Positions 29,611-38,107 of a DNA stretch of 55,799 nt are shown here, piece after piece; positions within the stretch are counted from its first letter, which is position 1, and each line of letters starts with the position of its first letter. Origin of the DNA: Bacteroidota bacterium. GTDB lineage: Bacteria; Bacteroidota; Bacteroidia; Chitinophagales; Chitinophagaceae. The translations under genes were made by a program, and so were the position numbers. Below the pieces are notes generated by a model, which made no database searches, was not told where the DNA came from, and saw only the letters and a list, made by a program, of their open reading frames with translations. The stretch spans positions 1-55,799 of the forward strand of contig JABDAZ010000018.1 in NCBI GenBank assembly GCA_013288945.1. The letters run 5' to 3'.

Positions 29611-29664
29611 ATAAGAATAAAATTTTTTCATTAATAATAATTTAGTTGAACAATTTTTATATAA

Positions 29665-30792
29665 ATGAATGATAAGAAAATAAATATTTCATGCATATCT
29701 GTTGGCTTTGGCGGATTGGAATTAAACACCTTAAAACTTGCATTGTGGTTAAAAGAATATGGCTGGAAAGTGAGCATGCTTTTATTAGAAGGTTCACAAA
29801 TGCATAAAGTTGCAAATGATTATTGCGACGACATACAAACCATAACCGGCGGTCGTTTCATGAAATTGAAAAAAATCAGTGCAATAAAAAATTGGCTGAA
29901 AAAAGATGAACAACAACTTTTTTTTACAGCATTAAGCAAAGACATTCCTGCGGCTTCATTTTATAAAAGATTTATTAATAAAAAATTAAAAATTGTTTAC
30001 CAGCAGCAAATGAAAGTTGGTGTTAATAAACGCGATTTCATTCACACACTTCGTTACAATATGGTAGATATTTGGATAAGCCCATTACAATATTTAAAAG
30101 AAGAAACTTTATTAATGACAAGAGTGAATGAAGAAAAAATAAAAGTAATTCCATTGTGCATTGAAGCGGATAAATTTTTAAATAATCCACTCACGAAAAA
30201 TGAAGCAAGAAAGATTTTGCAATTAAACGAAAACGCAAAAATAATCGGCGTGATTGGAAGATTGGATCCTGAGAAAGGACAGGATTTTTTAATCAAATGT
30301 ATTCATCGTTTAAAAAATGATTATGGATTGAATTATGAATTGCTGATAATGGGAAATAAAACAATTGGTTTAAAAGATGATTATAATGATTTGCTGCAAT
30401 CATCAATAAAAGAATTTCACTTAGAAAATAATATTCATTTCCGTCCTTTTAATAATGATGTAACCATTTTTTATAAAGCAGTTGATGTTTTTGCAATGGC
30501 TTCAAAAGGCGAGCCATTTGGAATGGTAACCATTGAAGCAATGGCAAGCGGCTGCCCGGTAATTGGAACGAATAAAGATGGCACAAAAGAAATTTTAAAA
30601 AATGGTGAACTCGGATATTTATTTAATATTAATGATGAAGACGGATTTTGCAAACAATTAATTGCAATGGCCGCAAACCCGCTGCTGGAAAGCATTTTGG
30701 AAGAAGCTAAAAGAGTTGCGCAAACAACTTACTCCAAAGAAAATTTATGCAAACAACTGGATGAATTATTTATAGACCTTTTGGATAAATAA
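29665..30792 (+). CDS. Glycosyltransferase family 4 protein
   Basis: The 375-residue protein has the GT-B architecture: an N-terminal domain beginning ISCISVGFGGLELNTLKLALWL and a C-terminal glycosyltransferase group 1 domain starting at GVIGRLDPEKGQDFLI. The donor-binding EX7E element is in EPFGMVTIEAMASGCPVIG. It should transfer a sugar from a nucleotide or similar donor to a glycan or lipid acceptor at the inner face of the membrane. No other glycan genes surround it, so the acceptor is unknown. The gene is rich in AT and in Lys/Asn/Ile codons. Confidence 0.9.
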   Translation: MNDKKINISCISVGFGGLELNTLKLALWLKEYGWKVSMLLLEGSQMHKVANDYCDDIQTITGGRFMKLKKISAIKNWLKKDEQQLFFTALSKDIPAASFYKRFINKKLKIVYQQQMKVGVNKRDFIHTLRYNMVDIWISPLQYLKEETLLMTRVNEEKIKVIPLCIEADKFLNNPLTKNEARKILQLNENAKIIGVIGRLDPEKGQDFLIKCIHRLKNDYGLNYELLIMGNKTIGLKDDYNDLLQSSIKEFHLENNIHFRPFNNDVTIFYKAVDVFAMASKGEPFGMVTIEAMASGCPVIGTNKDGTKEILKNGELGYLFNINDEDGFCKQLIAMAANPLLESILEEAKRVAQTTYSKENLCKQLDELFIDLLDK

Positions 30793-30808
30793 ATTTTTAT
30801 TCAAGATT

Positions 30809-32098
30809 TTATTTTAACGCTTCAAATTTTTTTACAAAATTTTCAACTTCAATTCTGCTTACAGCTTTTTGTTGATCATCAATATTAATAACAAATAAAA
30901 AACCTTTATTTCCTGTTGTTGATTGAAAAGCACTTACCAAATTAAATTGCTCACTCACCAAAAGCCTTCCCGTTGTTGGATTCCAGAGTTCTTTGGCACA
31001 TAAGCAACCAAGTGTTGGTGTTAAGGGATAAAAAGGTTTGTCTTTAAAATATTCAGGATCGAGTGCAGTGCCGTGTGCAATAATTTCTGTGCGGCCAATT
31101 TTTCCTGCGTTCCATGCTTCCATCATTGGTTCATAATTTTTCCAAGACGGCGGCAGTAATTTTTTATATAACATTAATGAATCAAAGATCGAATCTGTAT
31201 CTGCATGAAAATATTTTTTCCATGTATTTTCAAATGGCATTATTAATTGAATGTTTGGCGTTGGCCCGATAAAATTATTGTGTGCAACATTTGTTCCCTG
31301 AATGCTATAAATTCCTTGCGGCGTACTTCCGTTCGTTATAAAATATGGAAGATCGGATCCTGATCTTGCGAGTTGTTCAAATATTAATAATCGTCCGCTT
31401 GCATCTTTTACAAAATTGCCATCCGCATTTTGAACGACCGCTAATCCGGCGTAGTCGCGGTTCCAGCGTTGAAACGAATAAATTATTTTTTGATTAATAT
31501 TTTTTTGATAAGAAAAAAATTGAACAATATCCGGCGTTTTCTGATGCATTAATGATGAATGATAACTCAGGTAATTTTGTAATTCATTTAAAATTATTAA
31601 TGAATCATAACCTGGAAAATTTTCAACCATTTTTATTTTTATTGCATTGCAATTGTCTGCACTTGTATCTGCGCGATATAAATAAACAGCACACATTGAA
31701 AATAATTTTGGATCATTTTCTTTCATTAATATTTGCTGCACATTAATAAAATATTTTTTTTGTTCAACTGCATACAATGCTTCGAGAAAAGATTTTTTTG
31801 TGTCATATTCCAGCGAATCATATTTGAAAAATAATTTTTCAAAAGCTTTTTCAATATCATTATTAATAAAAAGAAATTGAGAAATAGCAGAGCACGCCAG
31901 TTCATATTTATATTCAGAATTGCTATCAAGCGGCATGGAAAAAGTTTTTGCAATTATTCTTTCGTGCAAGTCTTTTTCCATCGAAACTCTTTTCTGGTAC
32001 AAAACAAAATCGCTGTAAATGTCTTCACATTTAGTTTGTGCAATAGAAAAATGTTTGGAAGTAGTTGAAATTATTATTAAGAAAATAATTTTTTTCAT
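30809..32098 (-). CDS. Exported protein with a divergent L,D-transpeptidase-like (YkuD) active-site motif
   Basis: The 429-residue protein has a signal peptide (about 1-20), then a helical region of roughly 190 residues with no recognised domain. In the C-terminal half, STPQGIYSIQG (258-268) resembles the early strand of YkuD catalytic domains. His342 in IIAHGTALDP and Cys365 in TPTLGCLC have the spacing and setting of the HG...(S/T)xGC(I/V/L) active site. The residue after GCL is Cys instead of the usual Arg. This suggests a periplasmic cysteine transpeptidase or carboxypeptidase acting on peptidoglycan. The assignment rests on motif reading only; a non-catalytic relative is possible. Confidence 0.55.
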   Translation of the reverse strand: MKKIIFLIIISTTSKHFSIAQTKCEDIYSDFVLYQKRVSMEKDLHERIIAKTFSMPLDSNSEYKYELACSAISQFLFINNDIEKAFEKLFFKYDSLEYDTKKSFLEALYAVEQKKYFINVQQILMKENDPKLFSMCAVYLYRADTSADNCNAIKIKMVENFPGYDSLIILNELQNYLSYHSSLMHQKTPDIVQFFSYQKNINQKIIYSFQRWNRDYAGLAVVQNADGNFVKDASGRLLIFEQLARSGSDLPYFITNGSTPQGIYSIQGTNVAHNNFIGPTPNIQLIMPFENTWKKYFHADTDSIFDSLMLYKKLLPPSWKNYEPMMEAWNAGKIGRTEIIAHGTALDPEYFKDKPFYPLTPTLGCLCAKELWNPTTGRLLVSEQFNLVSAFQSTTGNKGFLFVINIDDQQKAVSRIEVENFVKKFEALK

Positions 32099-32113
32099 GC
32101 TGCAAATGTAGGC

Positions 32114-32312
32114 GTGAATAGTGAATGGTGAATTGGTGAGTTATTAGTTATTGGTTATTGGTTATTGGTTATTGGTTATTGGTTATTGGTTATTGGTTAT
32201 TGGTTATTGGTTATTAAAATAGGAATGGCAAAGTAAATTATTATTAATAAAAAAATATCAGAAAAAATTTCACCATTCATCATTCACTATTCACCATTGA
32301 CCGTTCACGATT
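32114..32312. repeat. Composite heptad element: inverted GTGAATR arms around nine copies of GTTATTG
   Basis: Nine exact tandem copies of GTTATTG run from 32147 to 32209, with a partial tenth to 32215. Just left (32114-32140) is GTGAATA-GTGAATG-GTGAATT. At about 32268-32310 the reverse complement of a matching series occurs (GTGAATAGTGAATGATGAAT when read on the minus strand). The arms match over about 26 bases with one substitution and one gap. The whole element fills the gap between divergent genes at 32098 and 32367, so it lies in both promoter regions. Confidence 0.8.
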
Positions 32313-32366
32313 ATTAATTAACTTCATCGCTTATTCATATTTTCTTCATCAAACAAAATTTGCGAT

Positions 32367-33242
32367 ATGAAAAAATTGGTTTTATGTTCTTTGTTTTTTC
32401 TTTCAGTGATTTTATTTTTTGCGAGTTGCGGCAACACGCCAACAGCGCCTGCGGATGATTCTAAAAAAGATTCTGTTGATGTAACAAAGAGTTGGAAACT
32501 CGGCGTGCAAATGTGGACGTTTCATTATTTTCCTTTTGTAACTGCGCTTGATAAAGTGGACAGTGCCGGCGTAAAATATATTGAGGCTTTTCCTGGCCAG
32601 CCTTTAGGTGGTGGCATGAAAGATGAATTTGGTATTTCTATGTCTGACTCAAGCAAAGCAAAAATTAAAAAACTCTTGCAGCAAAAAGGAATAAGCATTG
32701 TTGCGATGGGCGTTATTGTTCCTCAAGATATTGCTGAATGGAAAAAATATTTTGACCTCGCAAAAGAATTTGGTTTAAGTTATATAACTGCCGAACCTAT
32801 AAAAAGTCAATGGAACCAGGTGGATAGTTTGGCTGGCGTTTATGGAATTAAAGTTGCCATTCATGATCATCCGAAACCAAATATGTATTGGTCGCCGGAT
32901 TCAGTATTGGCGGCCACTGTAGGCCATCCGAATATTGGTTCATGTGCTGATGTTGGCCACTGGTCGCGCAACGGTCTTGATCCTGTTGAGTGTTTGAAAA
33001 AATTACAAGGGCATGTTTTTGGTGTGCATTTAAAAGACATTAAAGAGTTTAATAAAACAGATGCGGCAGATACTGCGGTTGGAAAAGGCATTAATAAATT
33101 TCCTGAAATTTTTGCTGAATTAAAAAGACAAGGATTTGTTGGAATGCTTTCAATAGAACAGGAAAGCAATTGGTATAATAATGTGAATGATGTTATTAAT
33201 ACAAAAAAGTTTTTTGAAGATCAGGTTGCGAAGCTGAAATAG
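32367..33242 (+). CDS. Sugar phosphate isomerase/epimerase-like lipoprotein (TIM barrel)
   Basis: The 291-residue protein has a lipoprotein signal (MKKLVLCSLFFLSVILFFASC, then GNTPTAPADD) and a xylose isomerase-like TIM barrel of the AP endonuclease 2 family. Likely metal-binding positions are seen in YIEAFPGQ, YITAEPIK, AIHDHPKP, GSCADVGHWSRNG, GVHLKDIKE and SIEQESNW. Exported members of this family are common in Bacteroidota and are thought to act on sugars or inositol-like compounds outside the cytoplasm. It is isolated, followed by a perfect hairpin terminator. The substrate cannot be told. Confidence 0.85.
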   Translation: MKKLVLCSLFFLSVILFFASCGNTPTAPADDSKKDSVDVTKSWKLGVQMWTFHYFPFVTALDKVDSAGVKYIEAFPGQPLGGGMKDEFGISMSDSSKAKIKKLLQQKGISIVAMGVIVPQDIAEWKKYFDLAKEFGLSYITAEPIKSQWNQVDSLAGVYGIKVAIHDHPKPNMYWSPDSVLAATVGHPNIGSCADVGHWSRNGLDPVECLKKLQGHVFGVHLKDIKEFNKTDAADTAVGKGINKFPEIFAELKRQGFVGMLSIEQESNWYNNVNDVINTKKFFEDQVAKLK

Positions 33243-33263
33243 TTTTGGTAAATGGTCAAACGT

Positions 33264-33299
33264 AAATGGTGAATGATTTTTTCATTCACCATTTTTTTT
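33264..33299 (+). terminator. Terminator of the isomerase-like gene
   Basis: AAATGGTGAATGA (33264-33276) and TCATTCACCATTT (33282-33294) are perfect 13-base inverted arms followed by a T run. The stem contains the same AATGGTGAATG word as the heptad element at 32114-32312. Confidence 0.85.
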
Positions 33300-33331
33300 A
33301 GAAGTTTATTAATGCTCATTAATAAACTTCT
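33300..33331. repeat. 32-bp palindrome with two-base centre
   Basis: AGAAGTTTATTAATG and CATTAATAAACTTCT are perfect 15-base inverted arms separated only by CT. It lies between the terminator and the 3' end of the broken toxin gene. It could be a second terminator (T-rich on the plus side) or a protein-binding site. Confidence 0.7.
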
Positions 33332-33334
33332 ATT

Positions 33335-33652
33335 TTATTTTTTCAGCGCTTTTAAATTTGCTGGCTTGCGTGAGCTATGAATGATGCCTAAAATTATAAT
33401 TTCCGGTGCTGCAATTTTATAAATAATAAGCCACGAAAGACAAGTTGCTTTTCGATAAATCTTGGTTTTTGTTGCCAGCTCTTCGCATTCTTTAAAGGCA
33501 AACGGATTAACAGCAATTCGATCAATAACTTTAAAAATTGCATCACCCACTTTTAATGCATTCGCGGGCTGGTTATTTATAAATGCAATGTACCCGGTAA
33601 TTTCATCGATATTTTGAATTGCGCTGGTTTAAAGTTTTACTTCGTAATTTTT
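33335..33652 (-). pseudogene. RelE/ParE-type toxin, interrupted by an in-frame stop
   Basis: The frame ending at 33335 encodes 97 residues of a ParE-like toxin (TSAIQNIDEITGYIAFI, then NQPANALKVGDAIFKVIDRI, ending in IILGIIHSSRKP). An in-frame TAA at 33629-33631 precedes it, and the seven codons before that stop read KNYEVKL, the expected N-terminal strand of this family. No ATG, GTG or TTG is in position for the full product; the first start-like codon (GTG at about 33550) would remove the N-terminal third. The family usually has 95-105 residues, so the gene looks inactivated by a stop codon and loss of its start. Upstream is the likely antitoxin. Confidence 0.7.
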
Positions 33653-33675
33653 TGCAACTGTTTTCTTTTTGCGGC

Positions 33676-33891
33676 CTATTTTAATTTTGCATCTTTAAGT
33701 TCTATAGTAACTGAATGTTCTGCATTTGCGATCCAGTTTTTAAAGGTTTTTAAACTTAAGGGCGTTCCTGGTAATGAAGCGGAATCAAGAAACGTTTCCT
33801 CACTTACAATCTTAATGAATTTTTTTTCTTCAAGATCATGCAAAGCTTTTAATGCATTATTATTAGTAATTTCTAAAGTGAGCGTTTGCAT
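33676..33891 (-). CDS. Probable antitoxin of a ParE/RelE-type pair
   Basis: The 71-residue protein (MQTLTLEITNNNALKALHDLEEKKFIKIV) begins with a beta strand and a helix, then a longer C-terminal tail that could wrap a toxin. This layout is common for Bacteroidota antitoxins, but I cannot assign a named family. It ends 24 bases before the KNYEVKL remnant of the toxin, the order expected for a type II operon (antitoxin first). Its reading frame is intact while the toxin's is not, which is a usual state in decaying pairs. It has its own short space upstream. Confidence 0.6.
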   Translation of the reverse strand: MQTLTLEITNNNALKALHDLEEKKFIKIVSEETFLDSASLPGTPLSLKTFKNWIANAEHSVTIELKDAKLK

Positions 33892-33960
33892 AGTTGGTAT
33901 TCATTTTATTTACTAAAAATAATATTTTTTATTAAGAATTTATTCTTGTTGTAATTTTTC

Positions 33961-34008
33961 GCTCAATAGAATTACTGCCGTTGAAGTGTGCGACGCAACG
34001 ATGTTTAA
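33961..34008. repeat. Partial third copy of the inverted-terminal element (right end only)
   Basis: GCTCAATAGAATTACTG, then AAGTGTGCGACGCAACGATG and TTTAA match in order the right ends of the elements at 2832-3086 and 23859-24121 (GCTSAATA...AAGTGTGCGACGC...TTAA). I find no matching left end nearby. It lies between the antitoxin and the MG2/plug gene. Confidence 0.6.
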
Positions 34009-34047
34009 TTGGAATACTATTGCTAAGTACATTAATAAAAAAATAAA

Positions 34048-36471
34048 TTACTGAAGGCTTTTTTCTATTCGTGCGAGTTTTCCGTTTTCATTAATGCCTT
34101 CTAAAACTATTCTTACTTTTTTTGTGATGTCGTTGTTGTAAAATTGAATGGTTACGCGTTTGTTGAATTTATCTGTGATTACAAGCGGGTTCCAATATAA
34201 TGTTGTGCGTAAATCTATCGCTTCATTTTCTGAATTTAATTGCGCATAATTGGGCGAGTAAAATTCTTTTATCGAAGAATAACCAATCATGCGGGTTCTG
34301 TCGAGGCCTTTAAAAGATGCATCATCCCTTTGTTCGTCGCCGCCTTTTTTTGTATATACAACTATAGTTCCGCCACCACCACCGCCAAAGCCCACGCCAG
34401 AACCCGGCGGAAAAACTTTTACCAGCGCAATATCAGAAACAGGTGTGTTTTTTATTTGAGAAATATCTGTTTGCATTTCATTTAGATAGACAGTGGGAGT
34501 AGAGCCGCGCCATGTCATCGTTGTGTTTTGGCCATTGGTATTAATCTGAAGGCCTGCAACTTTTCCCTGCAAATAAGTAAAGATATCAGGATAGGCATTA
34601 ACGAATTTATCATTTACCAAATCAAACAAATGCGCATCGCCGCCGCTGAATAAACCGGATGAATATTTTTCACTTAGTTTTTGCGCAGCCGTTTTTTCTT
34701 TGCCTTTTACAACAACGGTTTCAAGCGTTTTTACTTTTTGATCGAACAATGGTTGCACGCGTTTCATTTCTGCAGTTATCATCCTGTTCTTTTTTAATAA
34801 TGCAGAATCAGCAGCGGTCCAGTTTATATATGGAAGGCTTGTTGGTTTTATTCTTTTATAACCATTGTATAATCCGTTTGTAAAAACAATTGCAGCTTCG
34901 CTTGATAATTTTCGGTTCACATTAAATTGATAATAACCTTGTGCAGTATCGTAAAATATTAAACCGGTTGCGCCAAATTTTAATGCAGACAAATGAGGAA
35001 CCTGGATCATTTGTGTTGTTGAATCTTTTTTCTTAATAATTAAATTCATAGACTCGCCTTTTGCAACGCGTGTCGGATCTACACCAAGCACTTCTACATT
35101 TGCGGAGAGATAATATTGCTCAGGATATTTAATAACAGGCAATTTTCCTTTTTCCAATTGATCCCACTTAAACCTGCGCCAGCCGTGCGTTAGCATAACT
35201 AAATCCAAATGCTGCGCAACGCTGTCTGATGAATCAGAAAAATAATAATAAGGATTGTGAACGTAACCTTTAATGTCTCCCGTTAATAATAATCTTGAAA
35301 TAATATTGTCATCATTAAATTTATTTCCATCTGCATCTGCATCGGTTATTGAAATAGAAAAATTAGATTTCAATGTGTCCGGAACAGCAATTTCAATTTC
35401 ATTTCTTCCGCGGCGCACAATACTTTTTGAGGTTACTCTTAATTCGGGCGAAAATTCATAATCATGGTTATTAACAAAAACCACTCTTTCTGCAACAGGC
35501 AAATCATTATTATTAAAAACAGTAACTTCTAAAACGCCTGAAGGCAATTGGCCAACAGGAATTGTGCCGCCGCTCATAAAGCTTTCAGACAAATTTATTT
35601 TTGCTTTATAAACCAAATGCTGGTGCATATGGGCGATAATAGTTAAGTGATTAAATGATGTAGAATCGGCTGAAGATCTCGCTACAGAAAAAAATACTTT
35701 TTTACTTGCAGAAATTAATTTCAACACCGTGCCGGAAGGTTTTATTAATGGCAAATCTGTTTTATGTTCTGCGCCCAAATCATCTTTCCAAACTGCAGTT
35801 AATACATCGCCTTTATCGGGCGTTACTAAAAATTTTCCAAGGCCATCGTGTTCGGATTTAAATTCTAAAATTGTTTTTCCACTTGCATCTTTCAGTTCGC
35901 CTTTTACATTAATAGGCAAACCAAAATTGTCGGTTGCTTTAAAAGCGACATTGCTTTCAAGTCCTTCAACCATGTCACCGCTTTCGGGAAAAAATTGTAT
36001 AAACCTTTCGGTAGCAGGTTTTGTAACAACAACCGGAGAATCTTTCGGCGTATTTAAAACCACGATTTCTTTTTCAAACATAAATGCGGTATCAAAATTC
36101 ATCATCCAGGTTGTATATGCGCGAAAATGTAAGTGGCTGCTTTTAATCGAAAGCGGAATATCAAAACTTCCAGAAGCGCTGGACTCTGCTATTGGCGCGG
36201 TTTTGCGCTGAACGATGGTTCCGTTTCCATCAGACAATTCTATATAAAAATTTTTGCCGGCAAGAGATGGATCTGCACCTGTAAAAACATAAGCTTTGTA
36301 CCAAATTGTTTCGCCCGGGTTATAAACGTTTTTATCAAAATGCACATACACTTTTTCCTGCGGAAAATTGTCTGCATAAATATTCATCATGGAATCTATC
36401 TTCTGTGCATGTATTATTAATGGCGATGAAAATGCAAGCAGTATTAATAAACGGATTTGATAATGGTTCAT
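34048..36471 (-). CDS. MG2-domain surface protein with TonB-receptor plug-like C-terminus
   Basis: I chose the ATG at 36471, which gives 807 residues and a signal peptide (MNHYQIRLLILLAFSSPLIIHAQ); the frame is open 66 codons further upstream but that part looks non-coding. The N-terminus has a macroglobulin-like MG2 domain (QEKVYVHFDKNVYNPGETIW). Further Ig-like beta domains follow. Near the C-terminus FTYLQGKVAGLQINTNGQ...TPTVYLNEMQTDISQI is a TonB-receptor plug-like segment, and a Gly run (GFGGGGGGT) precedes the end. No 22-strand barrel is present, so it is not a transporter. Such proteins are common in Bacteroidota and their role is unknown. The start is about 70 bases from the divergent M32 gene. 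Confidence 0.8.
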   Translation of the reverse strand: MNHYQIRLLILLAFSSPLIIHAQKIDSMMNIYADNFPQEKVYVHFDKNVYNPGETIWYKAYVFTGADPSLAGKNFYIELSDGNGTIVQRKTAPIAESSASGSFDIPLSIKSSHLHFRAYTTWMMNFDTAFMFEKEIVVLNTPKDSPVVVTKPATERFIQFFPESGDMVEGLESNVAFKATDNFGLPINVKGELKDASGKTILEFKSEHDGLGKFLVTPDKGDVLTAVWKDDLGAEHKTDLPLIKPSGTVLKLISASKKVFFSVARSSADSTSFNHLTIIAHMHQHLVYKAKINLSESFMSGGTIPVGQLPSGVLEVTVFNNNDLPVAERVVFVNNHDYEFSPELRVTSKSIVRRGRNEIEIAVPDTLKSNFSISITDADADGNKFNDDNIISRLLLTGDIKGYVHNPYYYFSDSSDSVAQHLDLVMLTHGWRRFKWDQLEKGKLPVIKYPEQYYLSANVEVLGVDPTRVAKGESMNLIIKKKDSTTQMIQVPHLSALKFGATGLIFYDTAQGYYQFNVNRKLSSEAAIVFTNGLYNGYKRIKPTSLPYINWTAADSALLKKNRMITAEMKRVQPLFDQKVKTLETVVVKGKEKTAAQKLSEKYSSGLFSGGDAHLFDLVNDKFVNAYPDIFTYLQGKVAGLQINTNGQNTTMTWRGSTPTVYLNEMQTDISQIKNTPVSDIALVKVFPPGSGVGFGGGGGGTIVVYTKKGGDEQRDDASFKGLDRTRMIGYSSIKEFYSPNYAQLNSENEAIDLRTTLYWNPLVITDKFNKRVTIQFYNNDITKKVRIVLEGINENGKLARIEKSLQ

Positions 36472-36537
36472 AAATTTTAAATTAGCGCAAATTTCTATGT
36501 TCTTGCGCAAACAAACGAAAATGCATTTAATTTCGGA

Positions 36538-38094
36538 ATGTTTGAAAGTATTAATAAGGAAAAAATTGTTAAAATGAAGATAGTAACTTCTTCCGCAGAT
36601 TTGTATAATGATTATCGCGAACAGATGCGCAAAATTGCTGATGTAAAAAATGCACTCGCAGTTTTGCAATGGGATCAGGAAACTTATTTGCCTGTAAAAG
36701 GTGCATCATTTCGCGGGCAGCAAATTGCAACGTTGTCAGAATTATCACATCAATTATTTACGGAAAAAAAGTTGGGCGATGTGTTGGAAGAATTGGTTTT
36801 ACGAAATGATCTTTCAAAAAAAGAAAAGAAAAATGTGGAGATAAGTTTGGAAGATTATAATAAACAAAAAAAGTTTACCAGCAGTTTTGTACGCGAAATG
36901 AGTGAAGCAGTTTCACGAAGTTTTCATGCGTGGATAACTGCGCGTAAAGAAAATAATTTTTCATTTTTTGAAAAAGATTTAGATGCATTAATACAATTAA
37001 AAAAACAGGAAGCAAATCTTTTAGGTTATGCAAATCATCCTTACGATGCATTGCTGGATGAATATGAAAAAGGCTGCACTGTTTCTATGCTTGATAACAT
37101 CTTTAATGAAATAAAAGAACCGCTGAAAGCTTTGCTGGATAAAATTATGGCTGCGAAGCAGGTTGATGATTCTTTTTTAAAACAACATTATCCAAAACAA
37201 CAGCAATGGGATTTTGGAATGGATATTATTAAACAATTGGGTTTTGATTTTGAAGCCGGAAGACAGGATATTTCTGAACATCCTTTTACAACAAGTTTTA
37301 ATAAAAACGATGTGCGCATAACAACAAGAATTGATGAAAATGATTTCAGCAATATGTTGTGGAGTTGCATTCATGAAACTGGCCATGCATTGTATGAACA
37401 AGGTTTGCCCGAAAGCGAATATGGTTTGCCATCGGGAGAATATACTTCATTAAGCATTCACGAATCGCAATCGCGTTTGTGGGAAAATAATGTAGGACGA
37501 AGTTTGCCTTTCTGGCAATATCATTATCCCTCTTTGCAAAAAATTTTTTCTTCACAATTAAAAAATATTAATGCGGAAGATTTTTACAAAGGCATTAATA
37601 AAGTAGAACCATCATTAATAAGAACGGAATCAGATGAACTGACTTATCATTTTCATGTGATGATACGATATGAAATTGAAAAATTATTAATTGAAGATAA
37701 TTTATTAACAAAGGATATTCCGGCTTACTGGAATGAGCAATATCAGAAATATTTGGGCGTTCATGTAACAGATGACAAAAATGGTTGTTTGCAGGATGTG
37801 CATTGGAGCCATGGAAGTTTCGGTTATTTTGCAACGTATAGTTTAGGCAGTTTTTATGCTGCGCAATTTTATAATGCTGCAGAAAAAACGGAACCGCAGC
37901 TTTCTACGTATATAAAAAACGGCGAAAACAGTTTTTTGCTCAATTGGCTGCGGGAAAATATCCATCAATATGGCAAAATGTTTAAGAGTGAAGAATTATG
38001 TTTAAACGCTTGTGGGGAAAAACTGAACATTAAAAATTTTCTTGAATACTTACTTGACAAATACACAAAAATTTACAATCTTTACAAACCTTGA
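36538..38094 (+). CDS. M32-family metallocarboxypeptidase (Taq-type)
   Basis: The protein removes C-terminal residues from peptides with a single metal ion. With the first ATG it has 518 residues; the ATG at 36574 (MKIVTSSADLYNDYREQM) is the more family-like start and is preceded by AAGGA. The family region ALAVLQWDQETYLP is near the N-terminus. The zinc site HETGH has His279, Glu280 and His283 (first-ATG numbering), and HESQSRLWEN is the next conserved segment. It is cytoplasmic, with no signal peptide. A lipocalin-like lipoprotein gene starts 13 bases after the stop. Confidence 0.95.
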   Translation: MFESINKEKIVKMKIVTSSADLYNDYREQMRKIADVKNALAVLQWDQETYLPVKGASFRGQQIATLSELSHQLFTEKKLGDVLEELVLRNDLSKKEKKNVEISLEDYNKQKKFTSSFVREMSEAVSRSFHAWITARKENNFSFFEKDLDALIQLKKQEANLLGYANHPYDALLDEYEKGCTVSMLDNIFNEIKEPLKALLDKIMAAKQVDDSFLKQHYPKQQQWDFGMDIIKQLGFDFEAGRQDISEHPFTTSFNKNDVRITTRIDENDFSNMLWSCIHETGHALYEQGLPESEYGLPSGEYTSLSIHESQSRLWENNVGRSLPFWQYHYPSLQKIFSSQLKNINAEDFYKGINKVEPSLIRTESDELTYHFHVMIRYEIEKLLIEDNLLTKDIPAYWNEQYQKYLGVHVTDDKNGCLQDVHWSHGSFGYFATYSLGSFYAAQFYNAAEKTEPQLSTYIKNGENSFLLNWLRENIHQYGKMFKSEELCLNACGEKLNIKNFLEYLLDKYTKIYNLYKP

Positions 38095-38107
38095 TAGAGT
38101 GAAACAT

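Noticed and set aside
32147..32215. Possible CRISPR array at the GTTATTG repeats
   Set aside because: The units are 7 bases with no spacers, and no cas genes are present; it is a simple tandem repeat.
33614..33916. Plus-strand open frame over the antitoxin
   Set aside because: Complement of the antitoxin and toxin remnant, with no signal or domain supporting it.
34048..36669. Longer form of the MG2/plug protein starting at 36669
   Set aside because: The extra 66 residues lack a signal peptide, look non-coding and overlap the divergent M32 gene; the ATG at 36471 gives a clean signal.
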